Source of the DNA: Posidonia oceanica
Taxonomy: Eukaryota; Streptophyta; Magnoliopsida; Alismatales; Posidoniaceae
DNA: 64,000 nucleotides
NCBI GenBank assembly: GCA_037176725.1
Contig: JAZBRS010000054.1
Location: 14,464,001 to 14,528,000, forward strand
Reading direction: 5' to 3'
Every line of letters starts with the position of its first letter. Position 1 is the first letter of the stretch. Position numbers and translations under genes: made by a program. Positions 44,845 through 55,267 of this stretch are shown one piece after another. Under the pieces are notes generated by a model. It was given only the letters and a program-made list of their open reading frames with translations, did no database searches and was not told the origin of the DNA.

Positions 44845-45884
44845 TGTAACGACCCGCCCAGTCGCTACCTCTCAACCTAACCACTCAGCCAACAATGCTG
44901 AGGGAGCCGGTGTAATCATGCCATAGCAAACAAACATGGGCATCCCACCTGGATGCCACCACAGCACAACAGGGCAGCACAATATTGCTCGGCCAACAAC
45001 AAAAACCAATAAAACGTGCCTTTGAAATCATTTAAATCTTTTCCTTTCAAAATCATTAGCATGCTCTTTCAAAATCTTAAAAGCATACTTGAAATGGCCA
45101 ATCTAGCCAAATCAAGTCCAAAACACAAAACCAACTCGCAGCCTGGTCCCTTGCCCTCATTGGGCAGACTAGACGGCCAACAGCGCCTGAATGCCTCAAT
45201 CGCATTCAGAATGCACAACACAACGAACACAAAGCCAACCAAACACAGGGCCTTAATGGCCAAACAATAATGTCTCAAAAAGGTGGAAAACTCTAGGCCT
45301 AATATGGCCAAAACTCAGCAAAAGCCACAAAAACAGGTAAAGCTCGAGGCCCAATACGACCAAAACAAACCAAGCACTACCCAAATGGGCACAAAAGAAA
45401 ACCAACTAGTCGTGTTGTCTAGTGCCCCAGCAACTGACCTGGCTTCAAGCAGTAGCCAAGGGCTCACCTCTGCAACTCACTACACTGCCACGGACACCCG
45501 TCTTGTGGGAGAGCGTGTCCGTCACAGCATCTCCTACCAAAGACGCCTCAAAAAGCAATCCCAACTAGGAAAGCGGTCCACACTTGGGACAAACCACAAG
45601 GCACGCCTAATACGGTGCCCGCAACCTAAGTGCTACGAATCACTAGAGGCTCCTCACCCCTAGGCTCAGCCAGCACCCACAAGTCTCGGTCCCCGTAACA
45701 ACTAAGGTATCATGCCCAGCTATATAGGTGTATCATACCTCCCGAGTCCGCTGCCACGATACCACTAGGTACGGTTGGTACCTCGACCCTACAGACCTCA
45801 ACCCCGGTGACGTGTCCGACACATCGTAGAGTGTAGTCGCATTCTCAAGGAATGCAGTCACACTAATGGGTCTAGGCTACACTC
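44845..45884 (-). repeat. 3' LTR of the large-LTR element, left part
   Basis: From TGTAACGACCC to GGCTACACTC. It resumes at 55268 after the nested insertion. It aligns with 60059-61100 throughout (CCTGGTCCC, GACGGCCAACAGCGCC, CGCCCCAGCAAC and others). Confidence 0.92.
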
Positions 45885-47300
45885 TGTAGATATCCCATTT
45901 TCGCATTTCCCAGAGTTCATAGAGGACAGGAACTTCTGAGGCACCTAGATCACATAACTAAGGCTTTAATAACACATTTTCTGGAGTTTTCGTGACTTGC
46001 TTAAAAACAACACTTGATTCTACTTAGCTCAAGGACGTTAGCTGTGGCAGAGCTGACTGGCCCAAACTAGTGGCAAGTTTGAGTACCTTTGAGCACACTT
46101 TTCCACTCAAATCCGTGGCAGATTTGAGTTAAAGAATATGTTTTTATGATTTCATGAGATATCTGAAGTTTTACGGGCTTTTAATCGAGTTTTCTGGATT
46201 AAACTTAAAAGACAGGGTTAAAAATGCAAAAGACGCTGCTAGTTGCCAGTTGGAGAGGCGACTGGGTTAGGCGCCATGTAAACAGGCGACTCAACTAGGT
46301 GCCACTCTAAGCAGCGACTGACAGTCGTGGGCTCTGTTAACCGAATTGGACAGTTGCTTTTCCACGGTCAATTCCCACTAACCCCTCAACCTTTAGGTGC
46401 CACCTCAACAGGCGCCTAGACGATTGCGGAACTACCTCGGTCTTCCCCACGATCCTTGATTATTAGACGCCACTCAAACCAGCGACTAATGATCGTGGTT
46501 CTTGTCAACCGAATTTCTACAGTTTTCTCCACGTTTGACTAGGCAGTTGTTAGCCTTAGTCGCCTACCCATCCGGCGACTAACCCTAACTGCCACTTTTC
46601 TAGAATTTTCTGAACTCCAACCGTCCTTACACCCCTAGAGTCTATAAATAGACCCCCTAGGCCGGTGGTTTGAGGGTCGGAACTTTGGAGAGAGAAATTT
46701 CCCAGTCGAAATTTTAGAGAGAGGCAGAGTCCTGTCAGTTTTGTGAGCCACCTTCAGAGAGCTAGATTCCCAATCCAGAAACTCTATCTCCTATCCTCAA
46801 GAGGTCACCAACCTAAGCTTCTATCTTCGATCCCAGAGATCCTAAGCCAAGCCAGAGCTCCGACCGTGCCTCCACTTCTACTCCACTGCATACAGCACGA
46901 GGGTGAAGGGAGTATCTTCTTCCAATCTTTCTTATTACATCTCATATTGCATTCCTTAAAATAGGACCCATAGCATATACATGCGGGGAACAACCCCCGG
47001 TTAGTATTAGATTTATTTGTTTCTAGTATTCTCTGTTTTTCTTTGTTACCATTTACTACACACCAACTAATCTAGATCTTCTCTTTTTATTTGTTTTGAA
47101 GGAAAGGAAATTGCTTACATAACATGAAGGAGCCGCTGGACGACATCCTACCGTCGATCCGGTGATTCGAGTACTCACAGCTTCATCATCTCCCCCCAAG
47201 GTGTCTTGTCTACCCAAAGGCGAGTGGCGATCACAAAAGTTGACGACGTACGTGGAGGTGCAGTCATCTTCTTAAACACCCCCCTAAATCCACATCCACA
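45885..47300 (+). repeat. 5' LTR of the Tat-like element
   Basis: 1416 bp. Contains the GGCGAC/GGCGCC motif array (46255-46585), a ~170-bp degenerate tandem duplication (CAGCGACT...CGTGG...AACCGAATT at 46312 and 46481), a TATA box TATAAATA (46643-46650) and a following GA-rich untranslated leader. The short frame at 46743-46964 is repeated in the other LTR and is not a gene. Confidence 0.95.
46643..46650 (+). promoter_or_regulatory. LTR TATA box
   Basis: TATAAATA in the sequence AGTCTATAAATAGACCC, the probable core promoter of the 5' LTR. The same box is in the 3' LTR at 54605-54612. The AGTCTATAAATAGACC context is a near-palindrome. Confidence 0.75.
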
Positions 47301-48663
47301 GAAGTGGCGATCACGGTGGGACTCGATTTTAGCCAACCTTCGTGTAATGTAAGCAAATTCCTTTCCTTCTTCCCTTTTATTTTGTAGATCTAAGTGTTGT
47401 TTTCAGTTTGGAAATCGTGCGAGTAGGTTTTTCACGATACCCCAAACTTTTTGTTGTTTTTTTACTGTTTCTGGCATTAGTAAAACCCCTGGCTTCGACA
47501 GCTGGGACTATTTTACTAAGGTCAGGAGACTTTGGCATTGAGCCGCCCGTCCAAAGAGCGCCTGTCCAAGTCGCACCTCCAGGAGGCGACTGATAGGGGC
47601 GCCAATGTAACAGGCGACACATCCTGAGTCTATTTATACTGCAGATTATTACTATTTTTTCGTAATTTGTGCTGTATTTTTAGATTTGCAGTAGCATAAA
47701 AAAAAAATTTAAAAACAACTCTTCCTATCCACTGTGTTTTAGTTTTTTTTAACTATTTCTAGGTTTGCTTGTGTCCACCCTTAAGGTGGAAACTAATTCG
47801 TTTATATATTAAAGTAAAAGTTCATTAAGGAAATCTTCATCTAGTTAGAACAATTAACCTGAGCGAACCCGGGCCAGTGCAAGTCGCTCTCCCATACTCA
47901 GTGTTAATTGTGATAGCTAGTTCAAGATCTTGAGGTATCCTAAGTAGTTATTTTTGACTCCTCCTTCTCCCTGAGTCAAAAATAACCCTTAGTAGATACT
48001 TACACTTTAATATTTTATGTTTATTTACTGTTTTGTGGTTTGATTAAGTGCCGAGCCTAAGGACAGAATCCTAGATGGAGGGTCCCTCTTTAGAGAGACA
48101 AGCCCCCCATCTAGGCCCTTTTGGTGGACCCTAAGGAAGGTCAAGGAGGAGTACCTAAAAGCCAAAAATCCCAGTTACTTGTGACCCACACAGGTTTAAT
48201 TAATCAATCCATTAATTAAACACTTAAATAAGTAAAAACAATCCACTGTTTGAAACCTGTTTTTCATTATTTTTCCTGACTGTTGCGTGGTCTGTCCAAG
48301 ACAGACCTGGTTTGCTGACTGAACAAGAGGCATAGTCGCCTGCTCAGAAGGTGCCTCGCTCAGTCACTAGGGCAAACGGCAACTTGTTTGGCCATTGTAC
48401 TACAGGCGACTGCAGGAAAAACGCTTCGTTTCAGTGCCTTGTTTGCAAGGATTTTATATATTACTGTTCACAAGGTTGTAGGCACAGACTGTTTTTTTTC
48501 CTGTTTATTTTCCCTTTATTTAATCAAGTCTATATTAACTAGTGTATCGAGTCTGTAATTTCTTCTTCTTCAATCTCTTGTAATAGTTTGTAATAACTTA
48601 AAGGAAAAAAGAAGAAAAGAAGAAAAAAAAAGAGAAAAAAAAGAAAAGCAAAAGCAAAAAAAG

Positions 48664-48696
<33 letters not shown>

Positions 48697-48708
48697 CACA
48701 ATCTTGCA
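47301..48708 (+). other. untranslated leader of the Tat-like element
   Basis: Starts with the primer-binding region GTGGCGATCACGGTGGGA. Non-coding; carries further GGCGAC and GTCGCC motifs (47540-47612 and 48330-48415) and a long A/G-rich run (48600-48700) just before gag. Short frames here are not supported. Confidence 0.75.
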
Positions 48709-51416
48709 ATGGAGCTTTATCGACCAAATCACGAGCACATCAACATGACGTCTGCCTCAACCTCTACCTCCATGTCACAACAAAGTCAAGGCCCACATGG
48801 GTTCTTATTCAGAGCTTCAACTTCACAAACAGAGGAGCCAGAGACCCCTAATTTCTCGCAAGCGATGGGCCAATCATTTGAAGAAGAAAGAGAAATAAGC
48901 CACTCCCGACCTCGGAGTACCCTGTTTGAGCATACAATTCCCGGGGTGACCTCCCAAGTAGTGCCTACAACGAGCGCTCCCTATCTATCTGAGGAAGCGG
49001 CTAATGAGATCTATCGACCTTTGGCACACCACCACCCCTCGTTTAGGAGCCTGCAAATTCCATTCGCCCACCAACCTTCTTTCCTAAATACTCACCAAAA
49101 ACCATTAACCACGCCCACTCACGCCTACGCATACAACATGCCACCAAGCCCCACTATGAACTTCCCTACTCAAAATTCATTCACACAATACCACGCAACA
49201 CCAACCTACCCTTACATTCATCCAACTCCACCATATACAACCCAATACATACCACAACCTCTCGCTAATACACAATACTACCCTACTCCACTTCTATCAT
49301 CGTTCTTCCATCCACAACAAACTTCCGCTAACGCACAATCATACTACACTCCACATCAAACCCAACCCTTCTCTCCACCATACGACCCTCTATCACCACC
49401 ATTCCACCAAAACCATGGGCACCTAAACCAGGGACAATAAGCCATGTCGGGACAGGACATCAAGAGAATGATCTCTGAGGCACTAACAGAGGTGGGAGTT
49501 ATGCATAAAGCACCGATAGGGTTTGACACGACAAAATTTCCTCATTTTGTTCTTCCACCTGAGTTGAAAATGCCAAAAATGAGGAAATACAGTGGAACAG
49601 AGGATCCAAGGGGCCACCTAACCACATTTGCCATGAGATGCTCTGCCCTATCAATACGACAATGGGCTTATAATCTCTCTTCTTTAAGAGCTTGGAAGGA
49701 GAAGCACTGGGATGGTTCAACACGCTCACAGCATATGATCTCAGTGACTTCAAGATGGTCCAGGAGAAATTTCTGCGCCAATACGTCCATCGCATCTAGC
49801 ATGAGCCTACAATGAGCGACCTCCTCGTTGAAAAGATGAAACCTGATGAGGAGTTCGCCACTTTTGCAAGTAGATGGAGAGACATGGCTGCAAGATCCAA
49901 ATGCTATATTCCTGAAAGCCAAGCTGTCGAGATCATCGTCTGAAACACTACAGGAGCACTCAGAACAGGGCTATTAATGAGTGACCTCCAAACATACCCT
50001 CAGCTACACGAACGCGTTGCAAGGATCCTTCGTCACAAAGAGGATCTACCATTCTTAGAGCTCGAGGGAAGGGGCAAAAAGAAGGGCACTGGCTATACAT
50101 TTGAAGGGATCACTGGTAACATGGCACAGGTCTCAATCCAGCAGAAGCAGAAGGGCCAATACTAGTCTGAGCAATCACTCCTGGCCAAAGGGCAACTGAC
50201 CCAGTATCAACCAGAGCAATACCTGAGCCAATCAGCGTAGTACCAGGGGCAGTTAGTGCAGTCAATGCAACACCAACAACAACAGCCACCTGATTATCCA
50301 GTACATGCCCAGTAAAGATACCAGGGGCAACAACAGGGGTAGAAGAACTATCACAATGTTCCTCCTCCACGAAGCTACAAAGGCCCTCAGAGGCAAAACT
50401 ATCCTCCGCTTCCTGAATCAATCTCTGATACATTCAGGATGCTAGTTGAGAGTGGAGATCTGCAGCTCCTAGAGCTCAGTCCGAGTTATCCTAATGCTGA
50501 TATGTCCAAGTACTGCCCTTACCACCAGAACAATGGACACACCCTTGAAGAATGCTTCACCGTCAAAGATAAAGTTCATAATCTCAATGACAAGGGTGAT
50601 ATCATGTGGCCTGAGCTCAAAGCAAGACTAAAGGCGACTCAACAAGGACAACAACAGATACATCAAGAGCCCTTGTTCAATTATCGAGTGGCTCAAGCGG
50701 ATGCAGAGATCATCTTATCCGCTGCTCGATCTGAGCTTGCAAACATCCAGTGCATACGAGCAAATTCAGAACAAAGCCCATCAAGCAAAGAGGACCTTAA
50801 TCCTAAGGCACCCTCAACGCCTACTCTGAATCCTCATGTGCCCCAGAACTTAATGGAAGGTGACTGGTCGCCCATCTATGATGAGTACACTGACATAGAT
50901 TGGGCCGACTAGCAGACGGTGGATTCTCAAGTGTTCCAAGACTTAACAGAAGAAGACCAGTTGCCCATCTACGATGAGTATGCAGATTCTGATTGGTATA
51001 AAGCAGAAGCTGCACTTGGTTCACTCTGCCAAGCTCTCCAAGCAGCACAAGCAAGAGCTGATCCTCCTCCCAAGCCGCCCGACCCTAGAAATAGACACAC
51101 TAGGGGCAGTCATGAGCACTATGGTCGGGGAGAGGTTACTACAGAGCACATCGGCAGCCACACTTCAAGAGGAGGAGGACATCTGATAGCCTCACTCAGA
51201 GACAAAGCCACCAGGGGCACACTGTCTGGAATGGGTCAAGACGAGTCCAACTCTGACCCTCTGAAAGCAAGGACTGGGCGTAAACCAAAAGAACGACAAG
51301 AACATGCGCTACATGCACCTGACCACTTAACGCCAGGGGCAGACTTCCGCAGTCACCCCTTAGGTAAGCCCCCTCATTTGAGAAGGGAGGTGCAAAGTTC
51401 CACTGAACCCGACTAA
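48709..51416 (+). pseudogene. Tat/Ogre-type gag, interrupted
   Basis: The first frame (48709-49440) is a low-complexity Pro/Gln/Tyr/Thr/His-rich N-terminus; it ends in TAA and reopens in the same frame at 49444. The capsid-like domain starts with PKMRKYSGTEDPRGHL (about 49570), then shifts frame near 49660-49680 to continue as SLEGEALGWFNTL, EKFLRQYVHRI, stop, EEFATFASRWRDMAA. From 49977 the same frame reads on with stops at 50163 and 50310-50345. It includes YCPYHQNNGHTLEEC (about 50506) followed by KDKVHNLNDKGDI, the cysteine/histidine region typical of this clade. 50439-51416 is a charged tail with one stop at 50910. At least one frameshift and several stops rule out a full Gag. Confidence 0.85.
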
Positions 51417-52384
51417 GGGCAGTGGTTAATTTAAGTAAAACTTGTAAATAAGGCACTTTCTTTTAGTACTCTGTTTTTATTTATCACTAATGCTAAGTTA
51501 GACTATAAAAATAAATAAAAATGACTGATGAGTGTGGACTATACCTGACAACTTAAGGCATTAAGCAGAACTGCCAAAATATTACCTAAGGTTCCTAAGC
51601 AGAGATCGTGACACCTAGGGAAGGTCCAACCACTGGTTGTGACAGCCTGAAGACATCTTCAGATCCGTGGGAGTTACATACAATACACCCTTAATTAGCA
51701 TGCCAAAGTCAAGAAAGAATCAAAGACCAAATCCTAGCCAAGGAAAGAAAGTTGCATCCTAAATAGAAAAGGAACTGAACAACTAGGGTAACCTCAACCT
51801 TGTCCTGCATGCACATACACTTGCACGGGGAGGTAAGAGAAAGGTAAGCTCAAAGTAAAGGCTTATGGTACGAACCGCTTGCCAATTAACTTAGAAAGCG
51901 CCCAGAAAAGATGACAGCAAAAACTGCCCAAACAGAGAGGAAAGAAGGCAGCAAAGAAGCTGTCCAGGTGAGGAACAAATGAAAAGAGACAGTAAAAGAA
52001 ACTGTCCAACTGAAAGAGGTCAGCAAAGAGCTGTCCAAAGAGCGGAAAAGGAACATGGCAAAAGCTGTCAATGAGTCTAAAGCATAAATCCTAGAAAGAC
52101 GCATTAAGGGCCAAGGAAGGGTAAGTGGAATTCAAGACCTAAGCCAAAGTCGAGAGCTTACTACACTTCAAGCCTCCTCCACCTATCTCACTCACAGGCA
52201 AGGGGTAGGGAATCCTAGAAGTTTAGGGATTGAGTAAATAAAGGAGACAACAATCAAACTAAGGCTAGTATGAGGTCCCAAGTTCTCAAAAGACGAGGCA
52301 TGTTAGAAGGGAAAGCTCTCTCACCCTAGATAATACCAGGCAATGCTACAAGGTCTTTAAGTAAGAAGGTTGTGACTGCACTCA

Positions 52385-52555
52385 TCAATCCAAAACTACC
52401 AAAAAAATCAGAAAATCCCAAAATTCAAAAAAATATAGAAAATCCCAAAATCCAAAAAAATTAGAAAATCCCAAAATCCAAAAATCAGAAAATCCCAAAA
52501 AAAAAAATAAAAATCAGAAAGTCCCAAAAAATTCAAAAAATTAGAAAAACTCAAG
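52385..52555. repeat. A-rich ~27-bp tandem array
   Basis: Repeated AGAAAATCCCAAAATCCAAA units with variable A-tract length. Tandem arrays in the non-coding 3' region are common in Tat/Ogre relatives. Confidence 0.85.
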
Positions 52556-53833
52556 AAAAAGAATCAACCAAAAGAAGCACCATCCACCCTACATACAAGT
52601 GAAAACTTAGTAAGTAGGAAAACTAGAATTAGTCTGGCCGGTGATGCAACAATCATTTCACCTCAGATTTGGAGATAGCATCCTACTCAAGCGTGTCTCA
52701 CGGCTTGGGTGTGTTTTTCTCAACAAAGACATTGCTTTTGCAATAATCTTTAGAGCATCTACGGATGACTCACAATCGGCGTCTACTGGGCTCCGATTTT
52801 CCATCACTCAGCTGAGGCCAAGACTAATTCCCTCCACCTAGTTCTCAGGCGTGTTGATTAAGGGATTACTTTATCTTTTGTACAAGTATAACTTAGTCAA
52901 TCGCCCTAGGAACTGGGAAAGGTTCACCTGTGATTACTAACATCTTTTGTTAAGTGTGCAGGTATACATCTCAACATAAAGAATGAGCTCACGCCTAAGG
53001 GGCTCATATAGTGTACAAAGGCACACCCACTTTGACTAAAAGGCAAATCCCGATTTGGCAAAGGAAGGGTTCACTCCCTCACCCAGTTCTTTAATCATAG
53101 AACTCCTTTATTTGTCAAGTCGAGCTGTGGGACGACAGTCCTTTCCAGAGAGTACCGGTCACACTCAAGGACGAAAAACACTTGACTACAATGAATTGCA
53201 TTCATTCATTTTGCATATGTCCATATGGTTTGGGAATAACCGTACCCCGCCGGCCTAACCTAGCATATGGACCATTCATTGCATCGTATGTTGCATTTGC
53301 ATTTGTTTGCTTGAATCATGCATCCATGCATTTTCTCATATCATTAGAAGTGAAGCACGGACGGAGCATTGTTCTTCAAGAGTGTTAGAAACCCTTAGGA
53401 CATGTGATTCTCCTAGAGCCAACCTAGTTCCTACCAATCCTTCTATCAATTCCAATCCGAGTAAAATCTCAAACATGACGCCACAAGAGCACTCCTTTTC
53501 GATCGTGTAAGGGTCACGCCCCACGGTTTTCTCCCTAGCTTCTGCCATGTGGAAGTACATCTCTACATGGTTGACTTGGTCTTGACATCGGTTGTGACAA
53601 ATAGCCCCGACTTGACCCCTCCATGCCTGAGTCTTCAATATGACGGTAATTAATCGAACCACTTGGCTGTTCGGCAATCTCCCGACACTGAGTCAGTCAC
53701 CCCTTTTTCCTTTTTTATTATCTTCCTTCATCCCTTGTGGCGGAATGTTTAAGATAGAGCTCCCCTTTTCAGGAAATGCTCAATGGGACATTTGTTCTTA
53801 CCTTGGACTCAATCTTGTTCCAAGATCAACTCC

Positions 53834-53842
53834 AAGGAGGGG
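53834..53842 (+). other. polypurine tract
   Basis: AAGGAGGGG four bases before the 3' LTR, the expected plus-strand priming site. Confidence 0.75.
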
Positions 53843-53846
53843 CATC

Positions 53847-55262
53847 TGTAGATATCCCATTTTCACATTTCCCAGAGTTCATAGAGGACAGGAACTTCTG
53901 AGGCACCCAGATCACATAACTAAGGCTTTAATAACACATTTTCTGGAGTTTTCATGACTTGCTTAAAAACAACACTTGATTCTACTTAGCTCAAGGACGT
54001 TAGCTGTGGCAGAGCTGACTGGCCCAAACTAGTGGCAAGTTTGAGTACCTTTGAGCACACTTTTCCACTCAAATCCATGGTAGCTTTGAGTTAAAGAAGA
54101 TGTTTTTATGATTTCATGAGATATCTGAAGTTTTACGGGCTTTTAATCGAGTTTTCTGGATTAAACTTAAAAGACAGGGTTAAAAATGCAAAAGACGCTG
54201 CTAGTTGCCAGCTGGAGAGGCGACTGGGTTAGGCGCCATGTAAACAGGCGACTCAACTAGGTGCCACTCTAAGCAGCGACTGACAGTCGTGGGCTCCGTT
54301 AACCGAATTGGACAGTTGCTTTTCCACGGTCAATTCCCACTAACCCCTCAACCTTTAGGTGCCACCTCAACAGGTGCCTAGACGATTGCGGAACTACCTC
54401 GGTCTTCCCCACGATCCTTGATTATTAGACGCCACTCAAACCAGCGACTAATGATCGTGGTTCTTGTCAACCGAATTTCTACAGTTTTCTCCACGTTTGA
54501 CTAGGCAGTTGTTAGCCTTAGTCGCCTACCCATCCGGCGACTAACCCTAACTGCCACTTTTCTAGAATTTTCTGAACTCCAACCGTCCTTACACCCCTAG
54601 AGTCTATAAATAGACCCCCTAGGCCGGTGGTTTGAGGGTCGGAACTTTGGAGAGAGAAATTCCCTAGTCGAAATTTTAGAGAGAGGCAGAGTCCTGTCAG
54701 TTTTGTGAGCCACCTTCAGAGAGCTAGATTCCCAATCCAGAAACTCTATCTCCTATCCTCAAGAGGTCACCAACCTAAGCTTCTATCTTCGATCCCAGAG
54801 ATCCTAAGCCAAGCCAGAGCTCCGACCGTGCCTCCACTTCTACTCCACTGCATACAGCACGAGGGTGAAGGGAGTATCTTCTTCCAATCTTTCTTATTAC
54901 ATCTCATATTGCATTCCTTAAAATAGGACCCATAGCATATACATGCGGGGAACAACCCCCGGTTAGTATTAGATTTATTTGTTTCTAGTATTCTCTGTTT
55001 TTCTTTGTTACCATTTACTACACACCAACTAATCTAGATCTTCTCTTTTTATTTGTTTTGAAGGAAAGGAAATTGCTTACATAACATGAAGGAGCCGTTG
55101 GACGACATCCTGCCGTCGATCCAGTGATTCGAGTACTCACAGCTTCATCATCTCCCCCCAAGGTGTCTTGTCTACCCAAAGGCGAGTGGCGATCACAAAA
55201 GTTGATGACGTACGTGGAGGCGCAGTCATCTTCTTAAACACCCCTCTAAATCTACATCCACA
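53847..55262 (+). repeat. 3' LTR of the Tat-like element
   Basis: 1416 bp, same length as the 5' LTR, differing by substitutions only as far as I can see. Followed directly by the CACTC duplication. Confidence 0.95.
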
Positions 55263-55267
55263 CACTC

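Larger units (their letters stand above)
51417..53846 (+). other. non-coding 3' internal region of the Tat-like element
   Basis: Where pol is expected, no RT, RNase H, integrase or protease motif is visible in any frame. There is a CAAAGAGCTGTCC-type degenerate repeat (51890-52080) and an A-rich tandem array (52385-52555). The end carries the polypurine tract AAGGAGGGG before the 3' LTR. Confidence 0.75.
45885..55262 (+). mobile_element. Tat/Ogre-like LTR element with broken gag and no pol
   Basis: LTRs of exactly 1416 bp each (45885-47300 and 53847-55262) start TGTAGATATCCC and end ACATCCACA. CACTC is duplicated at 45880-45884 and 55263-55267, and the unoccupied site is visible in the sister LTR at about 61090. 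I count about 20 LTR differences (about 98.5% identity). A primer-binding region (GTGGCGATCACGGTGGGA, about 47304) follows the 5' LTR and a polypurine stretch AAGGAGGGG (53834-53842) precedes the 3' LTR. Gag-related frames lie at 48709-51416; the remaining 2.4 kb encodes no protease, RT, RNase H or integrase. The clade call rests on Gag features and the PBS style. Confidence 0.92.

Noticed and set aside
46743..46964. 73-residue frame with serine/leucine-rich product
   Set aside because: It lies in LTR leader sequence and is repeated identically in the other LTR at 54705-54926; no start context or domain.
48351..48542. Small Cys-rich frame (CLVCKDFIYYCSQGC) as a zinc-finger gene
   Set aside because: Sits in the non-coding leader before gag, uses a non-ATG start, and the Cys spacing fits no zinc-finger family I know.
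51417..53846. Hidden pol in the Tat-like element
   Set aside because: I looked for YVDD/YIDD, integrase HHCC and DDE, and protease D(S/T)G patterns in the given frames and saw none; sequence is tandem-repeat and A-rich.
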